From Balanoglossus misakiensis (lineage: Eukaryota > Hemichordata), in the NCBI GenBank assembly GCA_040954595.2, contig CM082588.2, positions 10,788,001 through 10,852,000 of the forward strand: a stretch of DNA of 64,000 nt. Direction: 5' to 3'. The notes below the pieces were generated by a model. The model saw nothing but the letters and a program-made list of their open reading frames with translations. It made no database searches and was not told the DNA's origin. The translations under genes and the position numbers were made by a program. Every line of letters starts with the position of its first letter. Within the stretch, counting starts at the first letter, position 1. Shown here one piece after another: positions 1 through 15,400 of the stretch.

Positions 1-1260
1 CGTCGATCTACAGAGTCTAGTGGAAAAATGTCTCATGCGCATAGGCCTATCATGTGTTCTGCGCCTCACAACAGAAATCGGTAAATAAACGAGGCTGTTT
101 GGAAGCAACCATGGAAATTTTACAACTATCCGTCGATCTACAGAGTCTAGTGGAAAACGTTATTATGCGCATAGGCCTATATATGTGTTCTGCGCATCAC
201 AACAGAATTTTGTAAACAAACGAGGCTGTGTTTGGAAGCAACCATGGACATTTTAGAACTATCTCTCGATCTACAGAGTCTATAGTGGAAAACTTTCTTA
301 TGCACATAGGCCTATCTATGTGTTCTGCGCCTCACAACAGAAATCGGTAAATAAACGAGGCTGTATTTGGAAGCAACCATGAAATTTTACAACTATCCGT
401 CGATCTACAGAGTCTAGTGGAAAAATGTCTCATGCGCATAGGCCTATCATGTGTTCTGCGCCTCACAACAGAAATCGGTAAATAAACGAGGCTGTTTGGA
501 AGCAACCATGGAAATTTTACAGCTATCCGTCGATCTACAGAGTCTAGTGGAAACGTTCTTATGCGCATAGGCCTATATATGTGTTCTGCGCATCACAACA
601 GAATTTTGTAAACAAACGAGGCTGTGTTTGGTAGCAACCATGGACATTTTAGAACTATCTCTCGATCTACAGAGTCTATAGTGGAAAACTTTCTTATGCA
701 CATATGCCTATCTATGTGTTCTGCGCCTCACAACAGAATTCGGTAAATAAACGAGGCTGTTTGGAAGCAACCATGGAAATTTTACAACTATCCGTCGATC
801 TACAGAGTCTAGTGGAAAACGTTATTATGCGCATAGGCCTATATATGTGTTCTGCGCATCACAACAGAATTTTGTAAACAAACGAGGCTGTGTTTGGAAG
901 CAACCATGGACATTTTAGAACTATCTCTCGATCTACAGAGTCTATAGTGGAAAACTTTCTTATGCACATAGGCCTATCTATGTGTTCTGTGCCTCACAAC
1001 AGAATTCGGTAAATAAACGAGGCTGTTTGGAAGCAACCATGGAAATTTTACAACTATCCGTCGATCTACAGAGTCTAGTGGAAAACGTTCTTATGCGCAT
1101 AGGCCTATATATGTGTTCTGCGCATCACAAAAGAATTTTGTAAACAAACGAGGCTGTGTTTGGAAGCAACCATGGACATTTTAGAACTATCTCTCGATCT
1201 ACAGAGTCTATAGTGGAAAACTTTCTTATGCACATATGCCTATCTATGTGTTCTGCGCCT

Positions 1261-3400
1261 CAAAACAGAATTCCGTAAATAAACGAGGCTGTTTGGAAGC
1301 AAACATGGCAATTTTAGAACTATCTCTCGATCTACAGAGTATAGTGGAAAACGTTCATATGCGCATAGGCCTATCTATGTGTTCTGCGCATCACAACAGA
1401 ATTTTGTAAACAAACCAGGCTTTGTTTGGAAGCAACCATGGACATTTTAGAACTATTCGTCGATCTACGGAGTCTAGTGGAAAACTTTCTTATGCGCATA
1501 GGCATATGTATGTGTTCTACGCATCACAACAGAATTCGGTAAATAAACGAGGCTGTTTGGAAACAACCATGGAAATTTTAGAACTATCCGTTGATCTAAA
1601 GTTGAAAAGTTTTTTATGCGCATAGGCCTATCTATGTGTTCTGCGCCTCACAACAGAAATCGGTAAATAAACGAGGCTGTTTGGAAGCAACCATGGAAAT
1701 TTTACAACTATCTCTCGATCTACAGAGTCTATAGTGGAAAACTTTCTTATTCACATATGCCTATCTATGTGTTCTGCGCCTCAAAACAGAATTCCGCAAA
1801 TAAACGAGGCTGTTTGGAAGCAAACATGGAAGTTTTAGAACTATCTCTCGATCTACAGTGTATAGTGGAAAACGTTCATATGCGCATAGGCCTATCTATG
1901 TGTTCTGCGCATCACAACAGAATTTTGTAAACAAACGAGGCTGTGTTTGGTAGCAACCATGGACATTTTAGAACTATCTCTCGATCTACAGAGTCTATAG
2001 TGGAAAACTTTCTTATGCACATATGCCTATCTATGTGTTCTGCGCCTCACAACAGAATTCGGTAAATAAACGAGGCTGTTTGGAAGCAACCATGGAAATT
2101 TTACAACTATCCGTCGATCTACGGAGTCTGGTGGAAAACTTTCTTATGCGCATAGCCCTATATATGTGTTCTGCGCATCACAACAGAATTCGTAAACAAA
2201 CGAGGTTGTTTGGAAGCAACCATGGAAATTTTACAACTATCCGTCGATCTACAGAGTCTAGTGGAAAAATGTCTTATGCGCATTGGCCTATCATGTGTTC
2301 TGCGCCTCACAACAGAAATCAGTAAATAAACGAGGCTGTTTGGAAGCAACCATGGAAATTTTACAACTATCAGTCCATCTACAGAGTCTGGTGGAAAACT
2401 TTCTTATGCGCATAGGCCTATAACGTGTTCTGCGCCTAACAACAGAATTCGGTAAATAAACGAGGCTGTTTGGAAGCAACCATGGAAATTTTACAACTAT
2501 CCGTCGATCTACAGAGTCTGGTGGAAAACTTTCTTATGCGCATAGGCCTATAACGTGTTCTGCGCCTAACAACAGAATTCGGTAAATAAACGAGGCTGTT
2601 TGGAAGCAACCATGGAAATTTTAAAACTATCCGTCGATCTACAGAGTCTAGTGGAAAACGTTATAATGCGCATAGGCCTATCTATGTGTTATGCGCATCA
2701 CAACAGAAATCGGTAAATAAACGAGGCTGTATTTGGAAGCAACCATGAACATTTTACAACTATCCGTCGATCTACAGAGTCTAGTGGAAAACGTTCTTAT
2801 GCGCATAGGCCTATATATGTGTTCTGCGCATCACAACAGAATTCGGTAAACAAACGAGGTTGTTTGGAAGCAACCATGGACATTTTACAACTATCCGTCG
2901 ATCTACAGAGTCTAGTTGAAAAATGTCGTATGCGCATAGGCCTATCATGTGTTCTGCGCCTCAAAACAGAATTCCGTAAATAAACGAGGCTGTTTGCAAG
3001 CAAACATGGAAATTTTACAGCTATCCGTCGATCTACAGAGTCTAGTGGAAAACGTTCTTTTGCGCATAGGCCTATATATGTGTTATGCGCATCACAACAG
3101 AAATCGGTAAATAAACGAGGCTGTATTTGGAAGCAACCATGGACATTTTACAACTATCCGTCGATCTACAGAGTCTTGTGGAAAACTTTCTAATGCGCAT
3201 AGGCCTATTACGTGTTCTGCGCCTCACAACAGAATTCCGTAAATAAACGAGGCTGTTTGGAAGCAACCATGGAAATGTTAGAACTATCCGTCGATCTACA
3301 GAGTCTAGTGGAAAAATGTCTTATGCGCATAGGCCTATCATGTGTTCTGCGCCTCACAACAGAAATCGGTAAATAAACGAGGCAGTTTGGAAGCAACCAT
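1261..3400. repeat. Long-range duplicate of 13,367-15,506
   Basis: Variant monomers in this stretch reappear 12,106 bp downstream in the same order with no net indel. Landmarks at 1422, 2158, 2291, 2797 and 3072 match 13528, 14264, 14397, 14903 and 15178, all at that offset, with only a few substitutions. The downstream copy then carries an extra two-monomer (263 bp) local duplication (15,178 and 15,441). This shows a duplication layer above the 2.5-2.8 kb blocks. Confidence 0.8.
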
Positions 3401-6400
3401 GGAAATTTTACAGCTATCCGTCGATCTACAGAGTCTAGTGGAAAACGTTCTTTTGCGCATAGGCCTATATATGTGTTCTGCGCATCACAACAGAATTTTG
3501 TAAACAAACGAGGCTGTGTTTGGAAGCAACCATGGACATTTTAGAACTATCTCTCGATCTACAGAGTCTATAGTGGAAAACTTTCTTATGCACATATGCC
3601 TATCTATGTGTTCTGCGCCTAAAAACAGAATTCCGTAAATAAACGAGGCTGTTTGGAAGCAAACATGGCAATTTTACAGCTATCCGTGGATATACAGAGT
3701 CTAGTGGAAAACGTTCTTATGCGCATAGGCCTATATATGTGTTCTGCGCATCACAACAGAATTTTGTAAACAAACGAGGCTGTGTTTGGAAGCAACCATG
3801 GAAATTTTAGAACTATCCGTTGATCTAAAGTTGAAAAGTTTTTTATGCGCATAGGCCTATCTATGTGTTCTGCGCCTCACAACAGAAATCGGTAAATAAA
3901 CGAGGCTGTTTGGAAGCAACCATGGAAATTTTACAACTATCTCTCGATCTACAGAGTCTATAGTGGAAAACTTTCTTATTCACATATGCCTATCTATGTG
4001 TTCTGCGCCTCAAAACAGAATTCCGCAAATAAACGAGGCTGTTTGGAAGCAAACATGGAAGTTTTAGAACTATCTCTCGATCTACAGTGTATAGTGGAAA
4101 ACGTTCATATGCGCATAGGCCTATCTATGTGTTCTGCGCATCACAACAGAATTTTGTAAACAAACGAGGCTGTGTTTGGTAGCAACCATGGACATTTTAG
4201 AACTATCTCTCGATCTACAGAGTCTATAGTGGAAAACTTTCTTATGCACATAGGCCTATCTATGTGTTCTGCGCCTCACAACAGAATTCGGTAAATAAAC
4301 GAGGCTGTTTGGAAGCAACCATGGAAATTTTACAACTATCCGTCGATCTACGGAGTCTGGTGGAAAACTTTCTTATGCGCATAGGCCTATTACGTGTTCT
4401 GCGTCTCACAACAGAATTCGGTAAATAAACGAGGCTGTTTGGAAGCAACCATGGAAATTTTAGAACTATCTCTCGATCTACAGAGTCTAGTGGAAAACGT
4501 TCTTATGCGCATAGGCCTATATATGTGTTCTGCGCATCACAACAGAATTCGTAAACAAACGAGGTTGTTTGGAAGCAACCATGGAAATTTTACAACTATC
4601 CGTCGATCTACAGAGTCTAGTGGAAAAATGTCTTATGCGCATTGGCCTATCATGTGTTCTGCGCCTCACAACAGAAATCAGTAAATAAACGAGGCTGTTT
4701 GGAAGCAACCATGGAAATTTTACAACTATCCGTCGATCTACAGAGTCTAGTGGAAACGTTCTTATGCGCATAGGCCTATATATGTGTTCAGCGCATCACA
4801 ACAGAATTTTGTAAACAAACGAGGCTGTGTTTGGTAGCAACCATGGACATTTTAGAACTATCTCTCGATCTACAGAGTCTATAGTGGAAAACTTTCTTAT
4901 GCACATATGCCTATCTATGTGTTCTGCGCCTCACAACAGAATTCGGTAAATAAACGAGGCTGTTTGGAAGCAACCATGGAAATTTTACAACTATCCGTCG
5001 ATCTACAGAGTCTAGTGGAAAACGTTATTATGCGCATAGGCCTATATATGTGTTCTGCGCATCACAACAGAATTTTGTAAACAAACGAGGCTGTGTTTGG
5101 AAGCAACCATGGACATTTTAGAACTATCTCTCGATCTACAGAGTCTATAGTGGAAAACTTTCTTATGCACATAGGCCTATCTATGTGTTCTGTGCCTTAC
5201 AACAGAATTCGGTAAATAAACGAGGCTGTTTGGAAGCAACCATGGAAATTTTACAACTATCCGTCGATCTACAGAGTCTAGTGGAAAACGTTATTATGCG
5301 CATAGGCCTATATATGTGTTCTGCGCATCACAACAGAATTTTGTAAACAAACGAGGCTGTGTTTGGAAGCAACCATGGACATTTTAGAACTATCTCTCGA
5401 TCTACAGAGTCTATAGTGGAAAACTTTCTTATGCACATATGCCTATCTATGTGTTCTGCGCCTCAAAACAGAATTCCGTAAATAAACGAGGCTGTTTGGA
5501 AGCAAACATGGAAATTTTAGAACTATCTCTCGATCTACAGAGTATAGTGGAAAACGTTCATATGCGCATAGGCCTATCTATGTGTTCTGCGCATCACAAC
5601 AGAATTTTGTAAACAAACCAGGCTTTGTTTGGAAGCAACCATGGACATTTTAGAACTATTCGTCGATCTACGGAGTCTAGTGGAAAACTTTCTTATGCGC
5701 ATAGGCATATGTATGTGTTCTACGCATCACAACAGAATTCGGTAAATAAACGAGGCTGTTTGGAAACAACCATGGAAATTTTAGAACTATCCGTTGATCT
5801 AAAGTTGAAAAGTTTTTTATGCGCATAGGCCTATCTATGTGTTCTGCGCCTCACAACAGAAATCGGTAAATAAACGAGGCTGTTTGGAAGCAACCATGGA
5901 AATTTTACAACTATCTCTCGATCTACAGAGTCTATAGTGGAAAACTTTCTTATTCACATATGCCTATCTATGTGTTCTGCGCCTCAAAACAGAATTCCGC
6001 AAATAAACGAGGCTGTTTGGAAGCAAACATGGAAGTTTTAGAACTATCTCTCGATCTACAGTGTATGGTGGAAAACGTTCATATGCGCATAGGCCTATCT
6101 ATGTGTTCTGCGCATCACAACAGAATTTTGTAAACAAACGAGGCTGTGTTTGGTAGCAACCATGGACATTTTAGAACTATCTCTCGATCTACAGAGTCTA
6201 TAGTGGAAAACTTTCTTATGCACATATGCCTATCTATGTGTTCTGCGCCTCACAACAGAATTCGGTAAATAAACGAGGCTGTTTGGAAGCAACCATGGAA
6301 ATTTTACAACTATCCGTCGATCTACGGAGTCTGGTGGAAAACTTTCTTATGCGCATAGCCCTATATATGTGTTCTGCGCATCACAACAGAATTTTGTAAA

Positions 6401-9400
6401 CAAACGAGGCTGTGTTTGGTAGCAACCATGGACATTTTAGAACTATCTCTCGATCTACAGAGTCTATAGTGGAAAACTTTCTTATGCACATAGGCCTATC
6501 TATGTGTTCTGCGCCTCACAACAGAATTCGGTAAATAAACGAGGCTGTTTGGAAGCAACCATGGAAATTTTACAACTATCCGTCGATCTACGGAGTCTGG
6601 TGGAAAACTTTCTTATGCGCATAGGCCTATTACGTGTTCTGCGTCTCACAACAGAATTCGGTAAATAAACGAGGCTGTTTGGAAGCAAACATGGAAGTTT
6701 TAGAACTATCTCTCGATCTACAGTGTATAGTGGAAAACGTTCATATGCGCATAGGCCTATCTATGTGTTCTGCGCATCACAACAGAATTTTGTAAACAAA
6801 CGAGGCTGTGTTTGGTAGCAACCATGGACATTTTAGAACTATCTCTCGATCTACAGAGTCTATAGTGGAAAACTTTCTTATGCACATAGGCCTATCTATG
6901 TGTTCTGCGCCTCACAACAGAATTCGGTAAATAAACGAGGCTGTTTGGAAGCAACCATGGAAATTTTACAACTATCCGTCGATCTACAGAGTCTAGTGGA
7001 AAACGTTCTTATGCGCATAGGCCTATATATGTGTTCTGCGCATCACAACAGAATTCGTAAACAAACGAGGTTGTTTGGAAGCAACCATGGAAATTTTACA
7101 ACTATCCGTCGATCTACAGAGTCTAGTGGAAAAATGTCTTATGCGCATTGGCCTATCATGTGTTCTGCGCCTCACAACAGAAATCAGTAAATAAACGAGG
7201 CTGTTTGGAAGCAACCATGGAAATTTTACAACTATCCGTCGATCTACAGAGTCTAGTGGAAACGTTCTTATGCGCATAGGCCTATATATGTGTTCTGCGC
7301 ATCACAACAGAATTCGTAAACAAACGAGGTTGTTTGGAAGCAACCATGGAAATTTTACAACTATCCGTCGATCTACAGAGTCTAGTGGAAAAATGTCTTA
7401 TGCGCATTGGCCTATCATGTGTTCTGCGCCTCACAACAGAAATCAGTAAATAAACGAGGCTGTTTGGAAGCAACCATGGAAATTTTACAACTATCCGTCG
7501 ATCTACAGAGTCTAGTGGAAACGTTCTTATGCGCATAGGCCTATATATGTGTTCTGCGCATCACAACAGAATTTTGTAAACAAACGAGGCTGTGTTTGGT
7601 AGCAACCATGGACATTTTAGAACTATCTCTCGATCTACAGAGTCTATAGTGGAAAACTTTCTTATGCACATATGCCTATCTATGTGTTCTGCGCCTCACA
7701 ACAGAATTCGGTAAATAAACGAGGCTGTTTGGAAGCAACCATGGAAATTTTACAACTATCCGTCGATCTACAGAGTCTAGTGGAAAACGTTATTATGCGC
7801 ATAGGCCTATATATGTGTTCTGCGCATCACAACAGAATTTTGTAAACAAACGAGGCTGTGTTTGGAAGCAACCATGGACATTTTAGAACTATCTCTCGAT
7901 CTACAGAGTCTATAGTGGAAAACTTTCTTATGCACATAGGCCTATCTATGTGTTCTGTGCCTTACAACAGAATTCGGTAAATAAACGAGGCTGTTTGGAA
8001 GCAACCATGGAAATTTTACAACTATCCGTCGATCTACAGAGTCTAGTGGAAAACGTTATTATGCGCATAGGCCTATATATGTGTTCTGCGCATCACAACA
8101 GAATTTTGTAAACAAACGAGGCTGTGTTTGGAAGCAACCATGGACATTTTAGAACTATCTCTCGATCTACAGAGTCTATAGTGGAAAACTTTCTTATGCA
8201 CATATGCCTATCTATGTGTTCTGCGCCTCAAAACAGAATTCCGTAAATAAACGGGGCTGTTTGGAAGCAAACATGGAAATTTTAGAACTATCTCTCGATC
8301 TACAGAGTATAGTGGAAAACGTTCATATGCGCATAGGCCTATCTATGTGTTCTGCGCATCACAACAGAATTTTGTAAACAAACCAGGCTTTGTTTGGAAG
8401 CAACCATGGACATTTTAGAACTATTCGTCGATCTACGGAGTCTAGTGGAAAACTTTCTTATGCGCATAGGCATATGTATGTGTTCTACGCATCACAACAG
8501 AATTCGGTAAATAAACGAGGCTGTTTGGAAACAACCATGGAAATTTTAGAACTATCCGTTGATCTAAAGTTGAAAAGTTTTTTATGCGCATAGGCCTATC
8601 TATGTGTTCTGCGCCTCACAACAGAAATCGGTAAATAAACGAGGCTGTTTGGAAGCAACCATGGAAATTTTACAACTATCTCTCGATCTACAGAGTCTAT
8701 AGTGGAAAACTTTCTTATTCACATATGCCTATCTATGTGTTCTGCGCCTCAAAACAGAATTCCGCAAATAAACGAGGCTGTTTGGAAGCAAACATGGAAG
8801 TTTTAGAACTATCTCTCGATCTACAGTGTATGGTGGAAAACGTTCATATGCGCATAGGCCTATCTATGTGTTCTGCGCATCACAACAGAATTTTGTAAAC
8901 AAACGAGGCTGTGTTTGGTAGCAACCATGGACATTTTAGAACTATCTCTCGATCTACAGAGTCTATAGTGGAAAACTTTCTTATGCACATATGCCTATCT
9001 ATGTGTTCTGCGCCTCACAACAGAATTCGGTAAATAAACGAGGCTGTTTGGAAGCAACCATGGAAATTTTACAACTATCCGTCGATCTACGGAGTCTGGT
9101 GGAAAACTTTCTTATGCGCATAGCCCTATATATGTGTTCTGCGCATCACAACAGAATTTTGTAAACAAACGAGGCTGTGTTTGGTAGCAACCATGGACAT
9201 TTTAGAACTATCTCTCGATCTACAGAGTCTATAGTGGAAAACTTTCTTATGCACATAGGCCTATCTATGTGTTCTGCGCCTCACAACAGAATTCGGTAAA
9301 TAAACGAGGCTGTTTGGAAGCAACCATGGAAATTTTACAACTATCCGTCGATCTACGGAGTCTGGTGGAAAACTTTCTTATGCGCATAGGCCTATTACGT

Positions 9401-12400
9401 GTTCTGCGTCTCACAACAGAATTCGGTAAATAAACGAGGCTGTTTGGAAGCAAACATGTAAGTTTTAGAACTATCTCTCGATCTACAGTGTATAGTGGAA
9501 AACGTTCATATGCGCATAGGCCTATCTATGTGTTCTGCGCATCACAACAGAATTTTGTAAACAAACGAGGCTGTGTTTGGTAGCAACCATGGACATTTTA
9601 GAACTATCTCTCGATCTACAGAGTCTATAGTGGAAAACTTTCTTATGCACATAGGCCTATCTATTTGTTCTGCGCCTCACAACAGAATTCGGTAAATAAA
9701 CGAGGCTGTTTGGAAGCAACCATGGAAATTTTACAACTATCCGTCGATCTACGGAGTCTGGTGGAAAACTTTCTTATACGCATAGGCCTATTACGTGTTC
9801 TGCGTCTCACAACAGAATTCGGTAAATAAACGAGGCTGTTTGGAAGCAACCATGGAAATTTTAGAACTATCTCTCGATCTACAGAGTCTAGTGGAAAACG
9901 TTCTTATGCGCATAGGCCTATATATGTGTTCTGCGCATCACAACAGAATTCGTAAACAAACGAGGTTGTTTGGAAGCAACCATGGAAATTTTACAACTAT
10001 CCGTCGATCTACAGAGTCTAGTGGAAAAATGTCTTATGCGCATTGGCCTATCATGTGTTCTGCGCCTCACAACAGAAATCAGTAAATAAACGAGGCTGTT
10101 TGGAAGCAACCATGGAAATTTTACAACTATCTGTCGATCTACAGAGTCTAGTGGAAACGTTCTTATGCGCATAGGCCTATATATGTGTTCTGCGCATCAC
10201 AACAGAATTTTGTAAACAAACGAGGCTGTGTTTGGTAGCAACCATGGACATTTTAGAACTATCTCTCGATCTACAGAGTCTATAGTGGAAAACTTTCTTA
10301 TGCACATATGCCTATCTATGTGTTCTGCGCCTCACAACAGAATTCGGTAAATAAACGAGGCTGTTTGGAAGCAACCATGGAAATTTTACAACTATCCGTC
10401 GATCTACAGAGTCTAGTGGAAAACGTTATTATGCGCATAGGCCTATATATGTGTTCTGCGCATCACAACAGAATTTTGTAAACAAACGAGGCTGTGTTTG
10501 GAAGCAACCATGGACATTTTAGAACTATCTCTCGATCTACAGAGTCTATAGTGGAAAACTTTCTTATGCACATAGGCCTATCTATGTGTTCTGTGCCTTA
10601 CAACAGAATTCGGTAAATAAACGAGGCTGTTTGGAAGCAACCATGGAAATTTTACAACTATCCGTCGATCTACAGAGTCTAGTGGAAAACGTTATTATGC
10701 GCATAGGCCTATATATGTGTTCTGCGCATCACAACAGAATTTTGTAAACAAACGAGGCTGTGTTTGGAAGCAACCATGGACATTTTAGAACTATCTCTCG
10801 ATCTACAGAGTCTATAGTGGAAAACTTTCTTATGCACATATGCCTATCTATGTGTTCTGCGCCTCAAAACAGAATTCCGTAAATAAACGAGGCTGTTTGG
10901 AAGCAAACATGGAAATTTTAGAACTATCTCTCGATCTACAGAGTATAGTGGAAAACGTTCATATGCGCATAGGCCTATCTATGTGTTCTGCGCATCACAA
11001 CAGAATTTTGTAAACAAACCAGGCTTTGTTTGGAAGCAACCATGGACATTTTAGAACTATTCGTCGATCTACGGAGTCTAGTGGAAAACTTTCTTATGCG
11101 CATAGGCATATGTATGTGTTCTACGCATCACAACAGAATTCGGTAAATAAACGAGGCTGTTTGGAAACAACCATGGAAATTTTAGAACTATCCGTTGATC
11201 TAAAGTTGAAAAGTTTTTTATGCGCATAGGCCTATCTATGTGTTCTGCGCCTCACAACAGAAATCGGTAAATAAACGAGGCTGTTTGGAAGCAACCATGG
11301 AAATTTTACAACTATCTCTCGATCTACAGAGTCTATAGTGGAAAACTTTCTTATTCACATATGCCTATCTATGTGTTCTGCGCCTCAAAACAGAATTCCG
11401 CAAATAAACGAGGCTGTTTGGAAGCAAACATGGAAGTTTTAGAACTATCTCTCGATCTACAGTGTATGGTGGAAAACGTTCATATGCGCATAGGCCTATC
11501 TATGTGTTCTGCGCATCACAACAGAATTTTGTAAACAAACGAGGCTGTGTTTGGTAGCAACCATGGACATTTTAGAACTATCTCTCGATCTACAGAGTCT
11601 ATAGTGGAAAACTTTCTTATGCACATATGCCTATCTATGTGTTCTGCGCCTCACAACAGAATTCGGTAAATAAACGAGGCTGTTTGGAAGCAACCATGGA
11701 AATTTTACAACTATCCGTCGATCTACGGAGTCTGGTGGAAAACTTTCTTATGCGCATAGCCCTATATATGTGTTCTGCGCATCACAACAGAATTTTGTAA
11801 ACAAACGAGGCTGTGTTTGGTAGCAACCATGGACATTTTAGAACTATCTCTCGATCTACAGAGTCTATAGTGGAAAACTTTCTTATGCACATAGGCCTAT
11901 CTATGTGTTCTGCGCCTCACAACAGAATTCGGTAAATAAACGAGGCTGTTTGGAAGCAACCATGGAAATTTTACAACTATCCGTCGATCTACGGAGTCTG
12001 GTGGAAAACTTTCTTATGCGCATAGGCCTATTACGTGTTCTGCGTCTCACAACAGAATTCGGTAAATAAACGAGGCTGTATTTGGAAGCAACCATGGACA
12101 TTTTACAACTATCCGTCGATCTACAGAGTCCTGTGGAAAACTTTCTAATGCGCATAGGCCTATTACGTGTTCTGCGCCTCACAACATAATTCCGTAAATA
12201 AACGAGGCTGTTTGGAAGCAACCATGGAAATTTTACAACTATCCGTCGATCTACGGAGTCTGGTGGAAAACTTTCTTATGCGCATAGGCCTATTACGTGT
12301 TCTGCGTCTCACAACAGAATTCGGTAAATAAACGAGGCTGTTTGGAAGCAACCATGGAAATTTTAGAACTATCTCTCGATCTACAGAGTCTAGTGGAAAA

Positions 12401-15400
12401 CGTTCTTATGCGCATAGGCCTATATATGTGTTCTGCGCATCACAACAGAATTCGTAAACAAACGAGGTTGTTTGGAAGCAACCATGGAAATTTTACAACT
12501 ATCCGTCGATCTACAGAGTCTAGTGGAAAAATGTCTTATGCGCATTGGCCTATCATGTGTTCTGCGCCTCACAACAGAAATCAGTAAATAAACGAGGCTG
12601 TTTGGAAGCAACCATGGAAATTTTACAACTATCCGTCGATCTACAGAGTCTAGTGGAAACGTTCTTATGCGCATAGGCCTATATATGTGTTCTGCGCATC
12701 ACAACAGAATTTTGTAAACAAACGAGGCTGTGTTTGATAGCAACCATGGACATTTTAGAACTATCTCTCGATCTACAGAGTCTATAGTGGAAAACTTTCT
12801 TATGCACATATGCCTATCTATGTGTTCTGCGCCTCACAACAGAATTCGGTAAATAAACGAGGCTGTTTGGAAGCAACCATGGAAATTTTACAACTATCCG
12901 TCGATCTACAGAGTCTAGTGGAAAACGTTATTATGCGCATAGGCCTATATATGTGTTCTGCGCATCACAACAGAATTTTGTAAACAAACGAGGCTGTGTT
13001 TGGAAGCAACCATGGACATTTTAGAACTATCTCTCGATCTACAGAGTCTATAGTGGAAAACTTTCTTATGCACATAGGCCTATCTATGTGTTCTGTGCCT
13101 TACAACAGAAATCGGTAAATAAACGAGGCTGTTTGGAAGCAACCATGGAAATTTTACAACTATCCGTCGATCTACAGAGTCTAGTGGAAAACGTTATTAT
13201 GCGCATAGGCCTATATATGTGTTCTGCGCATCACAACAGAATTTTGTAAACAAACGAGGCTGTGTTTGGAAGCAACCATGGACATTTTAGAACTATCTCT
13301 CGATCTACAGAGTCTATAGTGGAAAACTTTCTTATGCACATATGCCTATCTATGTGTTCTGCGCCTCAAAACAGAATTCCGTAAATAAACGAGGCTGTTT
13401 GGAAGCAAACATGGAAATTTTAGAACTATCTCTCGATCTACAGAGTATAGTGGAAAACGTTCATATGCGCATAGGCCTATCTATGTGTTCTGCGCATCAC
13501 AACAGAATTTTGTAAACAAACCAGGCTTTGTTTGGAAGCAACCATGGACATTTTAGAACTATTCGTCGATCTACGGAGTCTAGTGGAAAACTTTCTTATG
13601 CGCATAGGCATATGTATGTGTTCTACGCATCACAACAGAATTCGGTAAATAAACGAGGCTGTTTGGAAACAACCATGGAAATTTTAGAACTATCCGTTGA
13701 TCTAAAGTTGAAAAGTTTTTTATGCGCATAGGCCTATCTATGTGTTCTGCGCCTCACAACAGAAATCGGTAAATAAACGAGGCTGTTTGGAAGCAACCAT
13801 GGAAATTTTACAACTATCTCTCGATCTACAGAGTCTATAGTGGAAAACTTTCTTATTCACATATGCCTATCTATGTGTTCTGCGCCTCAAAACAGAATTC
13901 CGCAAATAAACGAGGCTGTTTGGAAGCAAACATGGAAGTTTTAGAACTATCTCTCGATCTACAGTGTATGGTGGAAAACGTTCATATGCGCATAGGCCTA
14001 TCTATGTGTTCTGCGCATCACAACAGAATTTTGTAAACAAACGAGGCTGTGTTTGGTAGCAACCATGGACATTTTAGAACTATCTCTCGATCTACAGAGT
14101 CTATAGTGGAAAACTTTCTTATGCACATATGCCTATCTATGTGTTCTGCGCCTCACAACAGAATTCGGTAAATAAACGAGGCTGTTTGGAAGCAACCATG
14201 GAAATTTTACAACTATCCGTCGATCTACGGAGTCTGGTGGAAAACTTTCTTATGCGCATAGCCCTATATATGTGTTCTGCGCATCACAACAGAATTCGTA
14301 AACAAACGAGGTTGTTTGGAAGCAACCATGGAAATTTTACAACTATCCGTTGATCTACAGAGTCTAGTGGAAAAATGTCTTATGCGCATTGGCCTATCAT
14401 GTGTTCTGCGCCTCACAACAGAAATCAGTAAATAAACGAGGCTGTTTGGAAGCAACCATGGAAATTTTACAACTATCAGTCCATCTACAGAGTCTGGTGG
14501 AAAACTTTCTTATGCGCATAGGCCTATAACGTGTTCTGCGCCTAACAACAGAATTCGGTAAATAAACGAGGCTGTTTGGAAGCAACCATGGAAATTTTAC
14601 AAAAATCCGTCGATCTACAGAGTCTGGTGGAAAACTTTCTTATGCGCATAGGCCTATAACGTGTTCTGCGCCTAACAACAGAATTCGGTAAATAAACGAG
14701 GCTGTTTGGAAGCAACCATGGAAATTTTACAACTATCCGTCGATCTACAGAGTCTAGTGGAAAACGTTATAATGCGCATAGGCCTATCTATGTGTTATGC
14801 GCATCACAACAGAAATCGGTAAATAAACGAGGCTGTATTTGGAAGCAACCATGAACATTTTACAACTATCCGTCGATCTACAGAGTCTAGTGGAAAACGT
14901 TCTTATGCGCATAGGCCTATATATGTGTTCTGCGCATCACAACAGAATTCGGTAAACAAACGAGGTTGTTTGGAAGCAACCATGGAAATTTTACAACTAT
15001 CCGTCGATCTACAGAGTCTAGTGGAAAAATGTCGTATGCGCATAGGCCTATCATGTGTTCTGCGCCTCAAAACAGAATTCCGTAAATAAACAAGGCTGTT
15101 TGCAAGCAAACATGGAAATTTTACAGCTATCCGTCGATCTACAGAGTCTAGTGGAAAACGTTCTTTTGAGCATAGGCCTATATATATGTTATGCGCATCA
15201 CAACAGAAATCGGTAAATAAACGAGGCTGTATTTGGAAGCAACCATGGACATTTTACATCTATCCGTCGATCTACAGAGTCTTGTGGAAAACTTTCTAAT
15301 GCGCATAGGCCTATTACGTGTTCTGCGCCTCACAACAGAATTCCGTAAATAAACGAGGCTGTTTGGAAGCAAACATGGAAATTTTACAGCTATCCGTCGA

